Part shown: positions 23,375 through 39,957 of the stretch, in pieces
How the letters are laid out: the number at the start of each line of letters is the position of its first letter
Position numbering within the stretch: position 1 is the stretch's first letter
Assembly (NCBI GenBank): GCA_019843655.1
Contig: JACDQD010000002.1
Span: 37,878,333 to 37,942,332, forward strand
Origin: Lethocerus indicus
Lineage: Eukaryota; Arthropoda; Insecta; Hemiptera; Belostomatidae
DNA: 64,000 nt
Direction: 5' to 3'
The notes under the pieces: generated by a model
Databases searched by the model: none
Told to the model about the DNA's origin: nothing
What the model saw: only the letters and a program-made list of their open reading frames with translations
Program-made: the position numbers and the translations under genes

Positions 23375-23690
23375 GCTAAGGAGATCTCTGGGCCAGCGGC
23401 GTTTAGGCCGACGCTGGGGGGATAATGGATGGGTGAGAGAGGAAAGGGACTGAGCGAGTGGATTGGGATGAGGAGAAAGGCGGGAGTGGAACTTCAGGAA
23501 CCGGGATTTAGCGTTGAGGTCATGGTGGATTGTGTGGTTAGAAACATACACCGGGGGGAGCATTAAGGATGGTAAGAAGGACTTTCGACTGAAATATCTG
23601 GATGCGAGCGATGTCGGAACCCCATAGCTCTATACCGTATGTTCACGTCGGTTTAAGTATTATCGCTTTTTTAAATTGTCAGTTTGTTAC
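23375..23690 (-). mobile_element. Jockey-type LINE 3' fragment
   Basis: The minus strand reads FQSKVLLTILNAPP, VYVSNHTIHHDLNAKS, FLKFHSRLSPHPNPLAQSLS and a 3' untranslated part. A short deletion joins HHDLN to AKS. Confidence 0.75.
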
Positions 23691-24159
23691 TCGGGTATTT
23701 ACATGCATTAGTATTGTTGCTATACTGACAGTACTTTCATTGACTTTACGTACTCGACTATCACTGAATTCGGTGGCCACCGCCTAGTACTGCGGGGGGA
23801 GAACCTCGGGTGGCTGGGAAGAAGAATCCTTTCTGAGGGTAAATAACTGCTGAAACGGGATTATTTAGGGAGGCGGATTCGGATTCTGGTTCGCTCCCCA
23901 CCCCCGGATGGGGGTTCGGATTTATCCCCAACCTTGGTGCCGTATAATGGGGGGGGGGACGCTGTGTTATACCGACGAGTATTCTGAAGTTGGTCAGCTC
24001 CTCGTTTAACCGGTTCCGCGAAGAAGAGTAATTAATCCGGGGGAATATCCAAGTGGACGTGAACGGCTTACTGTTGTCGGTTCGAATCCCGTAGTTTCCT
24101 TTAATGCCGAATTTCAGTCGCTGGAACACTGTTGTACTTCGTCGGATTGTAGGTTTTCT
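23691..24159. other. Unassigned sequence
   Basis: No gene was recognised. GGTTCGAATCCCG at about 24080-24092 is a B-box-like sequence without a surrounding tRNA fold. Confidence 0.35.
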
Positions 24160-24213
24160 TAGTCTTCCGTCTCCTCTCGCCGGTACGGACTTTCACTAGA
24201 CCGGTTTCGGCTG
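24160..24213 (-). mobile_element. PLE arm fragment
   Basis: CCGTCTCCTCTCGCCGGT and CACTAGACCGGTTTCGGCTG match the inverted arm; neither end of the element is present. Confidence 0.6.
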
Positions 24214-25333
24214 TGTTTTCAAACCCCAGAATTGGCCCAAATTTTTGGCGTCGAAAAATTCCTGCTCAATTTACTCTGCCAACTTGACGAGCGGATGTGC
24301 ACGATTAATCTCGCACATAGACAGTTCCTGGAACATTCCCGGAGCGGTTAATATGTCCGAGTTGGCGACAGTGCGATGTCCTCCGGGAAATACCTGACAG
24401 TGTAATCTCCGCCGAGATATCCCCTGTCCCTATCCCTATCCCTGTCCCTGTCCAATCGACCCTGTCTTCTCCACCTCCAGTTTAACGTTTAACATATTTA
24501 CCACACTTCCGCTTACGCCGCTTCCGGGCTTACACCCGGGTGTTCGGCAAACTTCGTTCAGTAGGCCGATGAACGAAATTCATTTTAAAGAGCCGTCATT
24601 TTGTTTCGATACTCCACTTTTTTTGTAGCGTTGTGGCGTCTTTTATTGGCCGCAAAGCTGTTTAAAAATGCGTCAAAATAAAATGGACTTTAGCGCGAAA
24701 ATGTTCTAAATTTTATCCCTTATCGGACGGGCTGAAAAGAACCGCCGTTTGCCGATCCCCGGCCTACACACTTTAAAGAGCAATAATTCTGTTATAAGTA
24801 GGCATTTAAATTTAGTCTGTATGCGTTGTTTCACGTGCAACGTATGTGCGGTTCAGAACGCCGGGTGCAATGCGCAAATGCATCGACATCAGTTTTAACG
24901 CAGGCCTCGGGGCGATTCATTTCGGCCATCCGGCGCATACGCTGCATAGACGTGGAAAATATTTTCTAAATTTTATTCCTCGTCGACACAATTTGAACGC
25001 GGTTCAATATCCGGGGATAATTTTATTCGAACGACAATTTGGTGTTATTCTCAAATCTGCTGCCCTTTTCCGGTGGAATTTGACCGGCGCCCGGTAAAAG
25101 ACCCGGTTAATTTTCAATTTAGGAACCCCGACTGGCGCACGGTCTCTTGATGTTAATAGTCAGCTGTTTGCCCGCCGTTTTATGAACTCTATTTATAGGC
25201 GTCGTTTATCTTCTGGCCTTTATCGCCGCCGGCTGAAGGCGGTTAGACGACGCACGGGACGGGTTTGTGAACACCGGTCGTGTACTCGCATTGTACGCGT
25301 ACATTTCGTTCCACACTTCGCCAAAACGAAAAT
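24214..25333. other. Unassigned sequence
   Basis: No gene was recognised. A short CCCTGT/CCCTAT tandem run occupies about 24421-24455. Confidence 0.35.
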
Positions 25334-25559
25334 ATCAGGTGTACCCAAAGTAATCGGCAATTTGATAAGATGTATTTTGGTCTCGAGGTGTTCTTCAAGA
25401 GGGGAATTAGGAAAAATTGCCGGAAAAGTGGCGGCGGAGAGTTGTCCTGATAATATTGGTGAATATATAGTAGATTAATAATTAAAATTTCTTTTTTTAG
25501 CAAAATAAAATGAATTCCAAAGTCAAAATGTCCAAAATTACTTTTGGGCACCCCTAATA
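25334..25559 (+). mobile_element. Internally deleted mariner (220 bp family)
   Basis: Plus-strand copy with both ends (ATCAGGTGTACCCAAAGTAA and TTTTGGGCACCCCTAATA). The left end runs into the transposase C-terminal codons (GLEVFFKRG-like, then GEYIVD and a stop), followed by the 3' untranslated part. Confidence 0.8.
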
Positions 25560-26311
25560 CTTGCTTGAAATTTCAGTTTATTTTCAAAGCAAAGTCTGAC
25601 CCCCGATATTCACTCAAAATCCGACGAATCGCAAAAATGCGATACTTAAACGGAACACGGGTATGAAATAGACAGGTAAAGTGAACTGTTGGGGGAGATT
25701 AATGGTTCGCGGAAAGATCATTAGTAGGGGCCGTACTGACGCCTCGACTGACGGACGGACGGGTCGAATTTTCCGATCGGTTAGTCGGGAAAATTAGTTT
25801 TCCGCCCCCTTTTTTCTTTTTCTCTCCGGCGGAACCTTCGACCTGGACTGTGGGGAAACACAGAGTCACATAGTCGGGTTTGGCAAACCGTTCTCTTTTT
25901 CGGTAACGCTTTCCCCTCGCTTAATTTAACACTTTCACTTCCCCAACCCCCTCCTCTTATCCTTCCCTTCCGATCTTCCGTCCAGAAGCTTCAACTTTTC
26001 TCTAATTCCTTCGCCAACCGTCGGCCGTTTAGCCGGGAGGTATCTGAAACTATCGAAAATCTGAAATTATCGTCGTCGATTCATCCCTCTGTATTTGAGC
26101 CGTTTAATCCACACACACTGCTACGGTGGGGGGCAGCATCGTAAACGCCCGAACATTTTTTTTCTATCTGATTTTTTCTAAGTTCAAATTGAGGATTGGG
26201 GAAACAGTCGCCGGCCAGTATATCGAGAGGGAAACTTCCACAAATGCCATCCAGAACAGAGAATTAATTAAGCTATCGGCTGTACATTTTGTTATTTGAT
26301 TCTCTCTTCGT
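25560..26311. other. Unassigned sequence
   Basis: No gene or known repeat was recognised. Confidence 0.35.
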
Positions 26312-26795
26312 GGAATCCCCCATACCCGACTGAAAAGAACAGATCTAAATCGTAAATTTGGTCTGTTGAAACCTCTCTTGAAAAACTGACAATAGTCAAC
26401 AAACTGACAATATATAAAGCTATACTGAAACCGACGCGGACATACGTAATAGAACTATGCTGGGTTCCGCCAAGAAATCCACAACGTCGCTCGCATCCAC
26501 ATATTCCAGTCAAAAGTCCTTCGTACCGTCCTCAATGTTCCCCCCGGGTATGTTTCTAACCGAACAATCCATAATGACCTCAACATACCCCGCAAAATCA
26601 CGCTTCCTCAAATTCCATTCCCGCCTCTATCCACATCCAAATCCACTCGTTCTGTCCCTTTCCTGGCCTAGGGACTTTCTGTAGGCCGTCATCAAGTACC
26701 ATCATTGGATGGCGTCTTTATCGAGTGAAACTAATCGAACAAACCGCAATTGTACCTATAACTGGCCATATAGTTGATTGTACAATAAATAAAGT
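26312..26795 (+). mobile_element. Jockey-type LINE 3' end with 3' UTR
   Basis: Reads KLTIVNKLTIYKAILKPT, LCWVPPRNPQ, HIFQSKVLRTVLNVP, YVSNRTIHNDLN and FLKFHSRLYPHPNPL across frames. The 3' untranslated block with CATTGGATGGCGTCTTTATC and CATATAGTTGATTGTAC matches that of the copy at 13085. Confidence 0.75.
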
Positions 26796-28225
26796 TATCA
26801 GGCAATTCTGAGAGTTCTGCTCTCAATACTACCCCCTCCGGTTCATTAATCTTTACCCTTTGAATTGAATCGTTCCTCCCAGATCGCGGCCCCAGCCGTC
26901 CGCCCCGTCGGTTTCAGAATATTCCTCCAACGGACAGTGGACTGTCCGTCCGTTTACTTCTTGTTGAAGCCGGTTGAAGAGTGTCACGGTCCCGTGGGGG
27001 TTTAACCGTAAAGTCGGTCGGCGGGGGGGGCTTAACGCGCTCGCTTCACGCTTTCCCCGTTGTGACACTCCCGGGTTGGGACAGCCCAACCGTGAATTGT
27101 GTCTCTAGCGGATTTCACATAACGTCCAGGGCCCGAAGGGCGACACTATCAGAAGAGAATTTGCGTATTTTTGGCAAAAGTTATAATTTTGAAATTACAG
27201 TGGGTGATCGGATAGCGAACATAATCCTGGAACGGAATTGTTCGTTAACCGATCACCGATTTACGATATATGTTAATGGGAATTCGTTCTGGAGATCCTA
27301 AAAATTAAATTTTAAAAAAAATGTCACGTACAAGTATAATTTCGTAGTAAGTTTATTTATTACAAATATAATACATATAGTCTCGCTTATTAATCAGTCC
27401 TTTTTCCTTTCTTTGGGCGTTAAAGAACGTGTCCAATGTCGATTTTTTCTCTCTCCTTCAGGACTTTCGGGAAATGATTGATAGCAATGTCGTTGTAGAG
27501 ATCATCAACCCTATTGACATCAGATTGGTTTGGGTGCCGTTTTAAGACCTTCGCCCTGACACATCCTCCCACTCCTTCGAAAGATCTTTAATGGCAGATG
27601 TCGGCTCTTTCCTCTTCCTATTTTTCGGTAGGAAACACATTTCGCCGAGTTTCTCGGTGTTTTTGTCCATTCAAAATTTCTTGGGGAGGTTTTCGTTGGA
27701 ATTAGTTTTTGTCCCCCATCCGAATATTGTTGCGAGCACAGAAATCTTTCCTGAAAGTGTTCGCTGTACACCCTGCGCTGCGCTTCAAATTGAAACGTAA
27801 TAAACGTCCGTCGGCGCCCAGTTTTTAATTGTTTGGCAACGCTCCACACTATATATCTCGTCTGATGTTGGCACCGACGGCGACCAGTGGAGTATTAACG
27901 CTATCAATATTGTAACCGGCAGTTTTTAAGCTCTCGGGACAGTGTAAAAACCGATCTTGAATTTTCAATTCTTGTTCGTCACCCGAGCGAATCTGCGCCC
28001 TCCCGAAGAGGCGACCGCTTTGTTTACTCGCTGAGGGTGAAAACCCTAAAAGTCGTCTTATTCCCAAGACAGCTCTCGGGGGGGTTTTATCGACACGGCG
28101 ATTTTATCGAACCCCGTCAAAACACCACCCGATTCGGTCCAGACGACATTACGGTGCTAAGATAGTTTACAGATGATATTTTCAGGTTTATCTGATGAGA
28201 CTCTAAATCGTAAGGAATCGTTTAA
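26796..28225. other. 1.4 kb with no recognised gene or repeat
   Basis: No domain, RNA gene or repeat was recognised on either strand. Confidence 0.35.
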
Positions 28226-28384
28226 ATTTAATTTGACATACCTTTTTTTTGTGGTCTGCGAGGGGTTGGAAATATACCGTAGGTTTGTGGTGTTTCTGTT
28301 CTCCTCTCGCCGGTTCGGTCTTTTGCTGTTCGCCATCTTCAGTAGCGGCGTTCTGACAGAAGACAGAAACACGACAAACCTACG
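28226..28384 (+). mobile_element. Short PLE fold-back copy
   Basis: Tail (TTTGACATACC) and inverted arm are joined after CTTCAGTAGC to a very short direct arm (AGACAGAAACACGACAAACC). An 11 bp near-identical duplication, GAATCGTTTAA and GAATTGTTTAA, flanks it. Confidence 0.75.
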
Positions 28385-29405
28385 GAATTGTTTAATCTTC
28401 TTTCTTTCTGGTGTAAACAATAATAAGTCTTAACGAAATGCGGTCCTGATTTTATTGCAGGAACCGAAATTATATATGGACTAACTGTACAATACCGTAG
28501 TATAATTAAGTTACGTATTTTCTTTTTTGGACTATTTTTCTTTATATTCTTGTTCTTATTGCAGTTCTATTGTCGTCTAATAGTAAATTGGTTTTTGTTT
28601 CTGTCTGTTTTTAGGTAAGAGTCTGGTAGATGTGATCTAGCATTATGAAGTTGACCAAAATGTACGCGTGGCTTAATGAAAGGTATACATGTGCGTTACG
28701 ATTAAGTACCAAAAAGAAAAAAAATACACGGTGGTGGACGACTGACAAATCTCGTTGAAATTATATACTTAGTACTTAGATTTTTAAGTTGGGGCCTCGT
28801 GTAGACCATTTGCCGAATCGTCGGGAACTGTCTACAGATCGGTATTCATATTCTCTAAGGAAAAACAAAATTAGAACTTAAATTAGTATATATATACTGT
28901 AAATATTGATTATTTCAATAATCCTCGATTCGAATATGTAGTTTTATGTCATTTTTTTTCATTACGTCGGAATGACGTATCCGGATTATAATAATTGGAG
29001 AGCGATAAATCGACGTTAAGGGAGTCCACTCGACACAGTTATCGCACGAATATTTTAACGGAAATTAAAATTTTATATATACATATTCTACGTTAAACTG
29101 ATTCTTTTTAAGTTATTAATTTCTCAACTCTTTTTTACTACTTTTCCTTATGAATGATTATGCCCTAGTTACAGCACAATTATGTAACGGAGTCGGGGGG
29201 GGGACCGCCCTGTTATGTAACGGACATTTCTATAGCTCGGCGCCCCGCTCAATAACTTTTGTCGTGCGAAGTAACAATTTTTAAAACTTCTTATTTTCGA
29301 AGTTCGGATCTTTCCAAGATCCGAGTTCGATTATCGCTGATGACGTAAAACATCATCCGGGCATTGCGCTGACAAATCGATCTGAGGATTAAATAAAATT
29401 TTTTT
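28385..29405. other. Unassigned sequence containing a splice-like junction
   Basis: No gene was recognised. It contains the second splice-like junction at 28614. Confidence 0.35.
28590..28626 (+). promoter_or_regulatory. Juxtaposed 3'/5' splice-site-like motif 2
   Basis: TTTTTGTTTCTGTCTGTTTT leads to TAG at 28612-28614 and directly into GTAAGAGTCT. About 40 bases downstream, GATCTAG and AAAATGTACGC also resemble the sequence after the 5234 junction. Confidence 0.3.
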
Positions 29406-29498
29406 AGTTTAACATACCCTGTTTTGTGGTCTGCGAGGGGTTTTGAATACCCTAGGTTTGTGGTTTTTCTGTCTCCCGTCTCGCCGGTTCGGTCTTTC

Positions 29499-29539
29499 GC
29501 CAGACCGGTTTCGGCCGCTCTCGCCCCGTCTTCAGTAGC
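29499..29539 (-). ncRNA. Hammerhead-like core, antisense arm
   Basis: Read on the minus strand: GCTA, CTGAAGA, a longer and less well paired stem II region, GAAA, CCGGTC, TGGC. Stem I pairs GCTA with TGGC using one G-U. The ACCGGT palindrome is intact. Confidence 0.35.
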
Positions 29540-29555
29540 CACTGTCACTTACGGC

Positions 29556-29592
29556 GCTACTGAAGATGGCGAACGGCCGAAACCGGTCTAGC
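29556..29592 (+). ncRNA. Hammerhead-like core, sense arm
   Basis: GCTA, CTGAAGA, T, GGC-GAACG-GCC, GAAA, CCGGTC, TAGC. Stem I extends to five pairs, since C29555 can pair with G29593. Predicted cleavage follows C29588. It has the same extra base before stem II as the other copies. Confidence 0.5.
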
Positions 29593-29640
29593 GGAAGACC
29601 AAACCGGCGAGACAGGAGACAGAAACACCACAAACGTACG

Positions 29641-35007
<5,367 letters not shown>

Positions 35008-35213
35008 TTAACCCTCTGTGGGCCGAATTTTTATTTTAAATCAAAAAAAATTGGGGGTTGGAACGAAAAATCGGCGATTATAAACCTGTATATGCGAATG
35101 AGAAAAAAATTGATATTGATATTGGTTGTCTTGACAACGTTATAGTATTGAGATTTAAGCTACGATTTAAGCACGAAAAAAGCTATAGTTATTTGGTAAA
35201 ATCTCGATAAATT
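35008..35213 (-). mobile_element. piggyBac-type MITE, right end lost
   Basis: Starts TTAACCCTCTGTGGGCCG, with the interior in reverse orientation (ACGAAAAATCGGCGATTATA, AAGCTATAGTTATTTGGTAA). It ends near AATCTCGATAAATTG without the second TTAA end. Confidence 0.75.
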
Positions 35214-35258
35214 GATAATACAAGTGAGGGAGAGAGATGGCTATACGCACTTTATTGA

Positions 35259-35261
<3 letters not shown>

Positions 35262-35316
<55 letters not shown>
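35262..35316. repeat. (TA)n microsatellite
   Basis: About 27 TA units followed by an ACACATACA run. Confidence 0.95.
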
Positions 35317-35319
<3 letters not shown>

Positions 35320-35623
35320 ACACATACATACACATACACACAGTTGCTATAATAGGTCTAATAATTAGATTTATTTAGGGTAATAACCACCGGATTAAGT
35401 CAAATTCCGAGGTGCCCCCCCACCCTACATATATCCAACTCCTTACCCTTTTATACTTTCTTAAAGGGTAATCTGGTAGTGCCCCGGGCTTTGTCGGACA
35501 GAAACATATGGTCGTTGGTCATGTGTGTGGTATATGCGCGTGTGCTGTTGTGACCTCCAGCGGCGCCCACCACCTCGCATCTGTTCAACGCTCCCACCCG
35601 TAGTTCCAACTCGAACGAACGGC

Positions 35624-35625
<2 letters not shown>

Positions 35626-35672
<47 letters not shown>
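35626..35672. repeat. (TA)n microsatellite
   Basis: About 23 TA units. Confidence 0.95.
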
Positions 35673-35677
<5 letters not shown>

Positions 35678-36507
35678 TTTATATACACACTCTCGGTCCG
35701 AACAAATACGGGGCGGACATTCGACGGAAACGATTTGTTCGAATTTCCAATTGTAAAAGTCTACACTTCCGTCCATTTGAAATCGATTACTAACTACCAC
35801 GTCCCAGATACAGGAAAATAATTCCAGCGTCTTATTTATTCGGATGAACGTCGTTCGCTTTGAGAAGAAATTTTTAAATCTGAGCTTATGGCCCGAGGGT
35901 AACGAGCCCAACATAGTAATACAGGATACGAGGAAAATAGAAGAAGAATAAAGCCGAGTAAATGAAGGGGGGGGGGTTTAAAGAGTCGGAGAGAAAGAGG
36001 CTAAAAAGGAGCACTTAATAAACTCTAATATCCTATATTAATTTGAAGTTCCCTCCCCCGAGTTAAATTTTCCCCTTTAATAATCTTCCTTAATAAGGAC
36101 ATTCGTTTTAATAAAAGTGGAAGTATTAAGTCTTTAATCCTGAAATGTAATTAACAAAAACGACGATCCCCTCAGTACTAACGAGCTCGTAATATACCAA
36201 AAAAATACTTTGTACTTGTTCGCGGAATTACAATTTAAGGGACAGTGGTCTAATTTATAGTGGCAAACACGAAATTATCACTCTCCTATACATAGGGATT
36301 TAATTACAGTTTTGCGACTACCCTCGAGAGACTCTACGAGTCGGATGTGACCCGACGGTTATTAATCAATAAATATTGGACAATAAAAGTCGAACAGCTG
36401 TTCTTACACGTTGCTGGGGGTTCGGCCAAACCGAGAAATATCAACAAAATCCAAATTTTGCAGTATTTGTGACAGGGTAAAACGGTGGAAGAAATAGATT
36501 TGTCAAC

Positions 36508-37078
36508 TTAACCCTCTATGGGGCCCCGGTGTAACTTTCATGTAACGCGTATCAATTTATCGAGATTTTACCAAATAATTATAGCTTTTTTCGTGAGGTG
36601 GCGCGTAAATTTTAATCCCCTGTAACGTTGTCAAGACAACCAATATCATATATTATGGAAATCTTCAAACATAAGAAAAACAAAATTATAAATTGAGAAA
36701 ATTAATTCCCAGAGTGACGCGATATTTGCCCCTATAATCCTATTAAAGGATCACACCATCCCCTTCCGACAATCTGACTCACAGTTTGAAAAACGGATTA
36801 ACAAAATCCGAAGACAAACATAATCCCCCAATAACAATAACAGAACACATATATATAAACGACTGATATACTGACAAACATTACAGTACATGTGAAAGTG
36901 ACAGTGGGCAGTGAGGATGCCCCCTGAAAAACATCCAAAGTGCTAACAGTGACAGTAACACAGCGCTACTGAAGATGGCGAGCGGCCGAAAAACCGGTCT
37001 AGCAAAAGACCAAACACCAGCGAGAGAGGAGACAGAAACATCACGAATCTACACAACCAATATCAGTATCAATTTTTT
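36508..37078 (+). mobile_element. piggyBac-type MITE split by a PLE
   Basis: Left part 36508-36648 starts TTAACCCTCTATGGGGCC. The reading resumes at 37053 with the duplicated ACAACCAATATCA and continues to the T-run at about 37078, where Jockey sequence replaces the right end. Confidence 0.8.
36649..37052 (+). mobile_element. PLE 3' part with 13 bp TSD
   Basis: Exact duplication ACAACCAATATCA at 36636-36648 and 37053-37065. The copy starts inside the last endonuclease codons (NEKINSQ-like, matching 1680-1700), carries the whole 3' untranslated part and one direct arm, and ends at CACGAATCTAC with no tail. A truncated 5' end with an intact 3' end fits target-primed reverse transcription. Confidence 0.85.
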
Positions 37079-37084
37079 TTTCGA

Positions 37085-37395
37085 CGCGGGGTGAGGGGAA
37101 TAATGGATGGGCGAGAGAGGAATGGGACTGAACGAGTGGATCGGGATGAGGAGAAAGGCGGGAGTGGAACTTCGGGAACCGGGATTTTGTGACTTGGTCA
37201 TGCGTGGTTGGAAACATACCCCAGGCGGGGGGGGGGGAGCATTAAGGATGGTGCGAAGGACTTTTGACTGAAATTTCTGGATGCGACCGATGTCGGATGT
37301 CTCCTGGTGGGACCCCATAGTTCTATACCGTATGTCCGTGTCGGTTTAAGTATCGTTTTGTTGTTGTTTGTTACTTTAAAGTCCAAATTTTCTGT
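37085..37395 (-). mobile_element. Jockey-type LINE 3' fragment
   Basis: The minus strand reads NNKTILKPTRTYGIELWG, TRRHPTSVA, IQKFQSKVLRTILNAP, YVSNHA and SRSSTPAFLLIPIHS, with frameshifts and a G/C-run insertion at about 37226. Confidence 0.75.
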
Positions 37396-37473
37396 TTAAT
37401 GAGCCCAAGCGTTTGTCCGTGTGGAAGTTAGCGAATCTGCTGTTGGGTGGGATTATATCGTATAAATGGTTAA

Positions 37474-37544
37474 GAGAATGCCGAAACCGGTCTAGCAAAA
37501 GACCAAACCAGCGAGAGGAGACAGAAACATCACGAACCTACAGA
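37474..37544. mobile_element. PLE arm fragment
   Basis: GCCGAAACCGGTCTAGCAAA to CACGAACCTACAG matches the direct arm. The CTGAAGA half is missing, so the hammerhead-like core is incomplete. Confidence 0.65.
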
Positions 37545-37948
37545 ATAAACTGGACGATATTCTGATTCAGTTGGAGAGTCGTGCTCCGGAAGCGTATTTC
37601 TTCGTTACCATTCACCGATTAAACCCTTCACGTGCTGTCACGAAATGCGCTGTCGACTGAACCCTACGCTATCGATTGGTACAAAAATTGTGTTTTAAAC
37701 GTTTCGAGGCCGGAGGACACGTGGTCTCAGGCCCACGTGTACCACTGAACAAATCCACACCGTAGGAAGCCCGAACGGGGCCCCAAGTCCATTTCTAGGG
37801 TTTTAATACCGGCCGGACGACCTTCCTCTCTCTATTATAGACCGCTGTTATATAACGCGGATTTGTTGCACGACGGCTATTTACGGCGGCACTGATTTTG
37901 GAACTAGAGCAAACGTTCGTTGAATCTTTTACTTCGAGGACTTAATCT
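37545..37948. other. Unassigned sequence
   Basis: No gene or repeat was recognised. Confidence 0.35.
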
Positions 37949-38397
37949 TTAACACGTTGACCGCCAACTACGAGATAACTCGTCCTATGTTTTTTACTCG
38001 CTATTTTTGTGCAGCTACGATTAAACTCGGAATATTTTCAGCGCTAACTAATATCGGTAGAAGGCTTTTGGGAAAAGAACGAAAAATCAATGCTGGGGCT
38101 TGCGTGAACAGAAAATTTATTGAAAAACGAAAAAAATATAATTATAAAGATTAATTGAAATTCGAGAAATTAAATAATATTTTATTGTTTGTGGAACTTC
38201 TTAAAACAATCTTCCGCACGAAGGGCTGGCTCTACGATTTAGCCTTAGCGTTTAACTCGTAGTTGGCTTCTGCGAAGAGATTTCTGTTACAGAAGCCAAC
38301 TACGAGATAATTCGTATAATATTTTTAAAAAAACACATTTTTAGGCACATTTTAGGCTAGATTTCTGTAAATTCAACGTGGCAGTCCAACGTGTTAA
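37949..38397. mobile_element. TTAA-flanked piggyBac-type element (ACACGTTG ends)
   Basis: Ends TTAACACGTTG and CAACGTGTTAA are perfect inverted repeats, with TTAA at both edges, 449 bp in all. The CCAACTACGAGATAA block near the left end is repeated inside a 17 bp-stem hairpin at 38256-38306. No transposase was recognised. Confidence 0.75.
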
Positions 38398-38654
38398 AAA
38401 GCTTCAAATTTTATTCCGATATTTTCTTTCTAATTGAGAAATTAGGAATACCTAATTCGGTGGATTGCAAGTGTTGTAATAGATTTTTGATCATTCGTTG
38501 GACTACAATCCGTATGAAAACTTAATAAAAATATAGTTGGATCGTTCTCAAACTGATTGAGGAATATAGAAAAAAATCATTCGTTCGTTTACTCTGTCCT
38601 ATGCAATGCTACTGACGGTGTGCAGAGTTACTTTAGCTAAATTTCATTACGTTT
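38398..38654. other. Unassigned sequence
   Basis: No gene or repeat was recognised. Confidence 0.35.
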
Positions 38655-38850
38655 TTACTTGTGGAATGCCCGTACCCTACTCAAAAGAATCGACTTAAAC
38701 AGAAAATTTGAACTCTTAAGGTCGTTACTAGAAAGGACATCGAAATTGACCTTAAGTAACAAATTGACAACATACAAACAGACGTGGACATACGGTATAG
38801 AGCTATGGCGGTTCCACCGAGACATCCAACATAGCCAGATGTTTACTCTG
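38655..38850 (+). mobile_element. Jockey-type LINE fragment
   Basis: Reads KRIDLNRKFELLRSLLERT and LTLSNKLTTYKQTWTYGIEL, then breaks near the RWFHRDIQHS region. It is a truncated piece of the reverse transcriptase C-terminal half. Confidence 0.75.
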
Positions 38851-39366
38851 TCCTATGGAATGCTACTGACGGTGGCGTAGGGCCGAAATCGATTCGGGGG
38901 AAACGGGAGGCTCCGAGAGAGCTATTGTGTTCCTGTAAGCCCCGCTTCCGTTTTTTTTTAACCGAATTAACCCGATCCATAAATAGGAGGGTAAATGAGG
39001 GGGAGGTAGAGGAGATACTATCGAACTTGTGTTGGTGGCGCAAGCGGTAATTATCACCTCGTTACAAACAAACAACGACCCTATATAAACGGATCCCAAC
39101 AATTGGGGGAGCGGTTACTACAGACAGTAACACTGGCGTACGACAACTCAAGCCTTCCCCGTTACTGAACTAACGGGCGAAAGCGATGAAACTGTTGACC
39201 GAAAAATGACGCGACCCATCTTCAGAAGACCCGATAAAATAACGTCAACTACCTTTGGGTTATCAGAGAAGATCAAAAATGGTCTTAAATTAAAGTTAAA
39301 TTGCGCTGCGGTGTTACTCGAATTGAAAATTGCTTTGGAACCGTTTTGTGGATGTAGTCCCAAATA
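38851..39366. other. Unassigned sequence
   Basis: No gene or repeat was recognised. Confidence 0.35.
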
Positions 39367-39443
39367 TATTAGCGGTACCCAAAAGTATAATCAACATTTT
39401 GATTTTGAAATTCATTTTATTTTGCTAAAAAAAAGAAACTTTA
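39367..39443 (-). mobile_element. Mariner 220 bp family, outer end only
   Basis: GGTACCCAAAAGTATAATCA to AAAAGAAACTTTAA matches the outer ~77 bp. It is then followed by a degenerate GTTTTAGGCC-type repeat (39443-39560) that is partly shared with 9985-10025. Confidence 0.7.
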
Positions 39444-39575
39444 AGGCCCAAAATTGTCTCTAAAATGTGGTTTTAGGCCAAAAATCGGCCCAAAAGTTCA
39501 GTTTTAGGCCAGCAAATGGGGTTTTAGGCGCAAAATAGGACCAGAAATGCGGTCAATTATTTGGCCACAGCAAGT

Positions 39576-39795
39576 ATTGGGGTACCAAAGTAATCGACAT
39601 TTTGACTATTGGAATTCATTTTATTTTGCCAGAAAAGAAACTTTTAAACTATTAATCTACTATATATTCACCGATATTATCGCGACAACTCTCCGCCGCC
39701 ATTTTTCCGGCAAAGTTTTCCGATTCCCCTCTTCTTGAAGAACTCCTCAAGACCAAAATACATCTTATCAAATTGTCGATTACTTTTGTACACCT

Positions 39796-39798
<3 letters not shown>
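39576..39798 (-). mobile_element. Internally deleted mariner (220 bp family)
   Basis: Both ends are present (GGGGTACCAAAGTAATCG and CGATTACTTTTGTACACC). The minus strand has the C-terminus ending NIGEYIVD. A (TA)n tract and then a 100 bp block shared with 51955-52078 follow. Confidence 0.8.

Positions 39799-39857
<59 letters not shown>
39797..39857. repeat. (TA)n microsatellite
   Basis: About 30 TA units between the mariner end and the shared 100 bp block. Confidence 0.95.
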
Positions 39858-39860
<3 letters not shown>

Positions 39861-39957
39861 GGGGAGGAGCTAACAGAAGAATTAGAACTTCAGACACAAT
39901 AGACCAGTCAAGAGTGACCTTTGTCCTGGAATGGGTCAAAATTGGGCCGTTATTTGA
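39858..39957 (+). repeat. Block shared in inverted form with 51955-52078
   Basis: GGGGAGGAGCTAACAGAAGA, CAGACACAATAGACCAGTC and CCTGGAATGGGTCAAAATT recur in reverse complement near 52000, again separated from a 220 bp mariner by a TA tract. The family of the block is not recognised. Confidence 0.7.

Larger units (their letters stand above)
29406..29640 (+). mobile_element. Compact PLE fold-back with a core in each arm
   Basis: About 235 bp: tail AGTTTAACATACCCTG, inverted arm, a 10-15 bp spacer, then a direct arm ending CACAAACGTACG. The body is absent, so the two arms face each other. Both arms keep a hammerhead-like core. T-rich sequence flanks both ends, so the TSD is unclear. Confidence 0.8.
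35214..36507. other. Unassigned sequence with TA tracts
   Basis: No gene was recognised apart from the two TA tracts. Confidence 0.35.
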
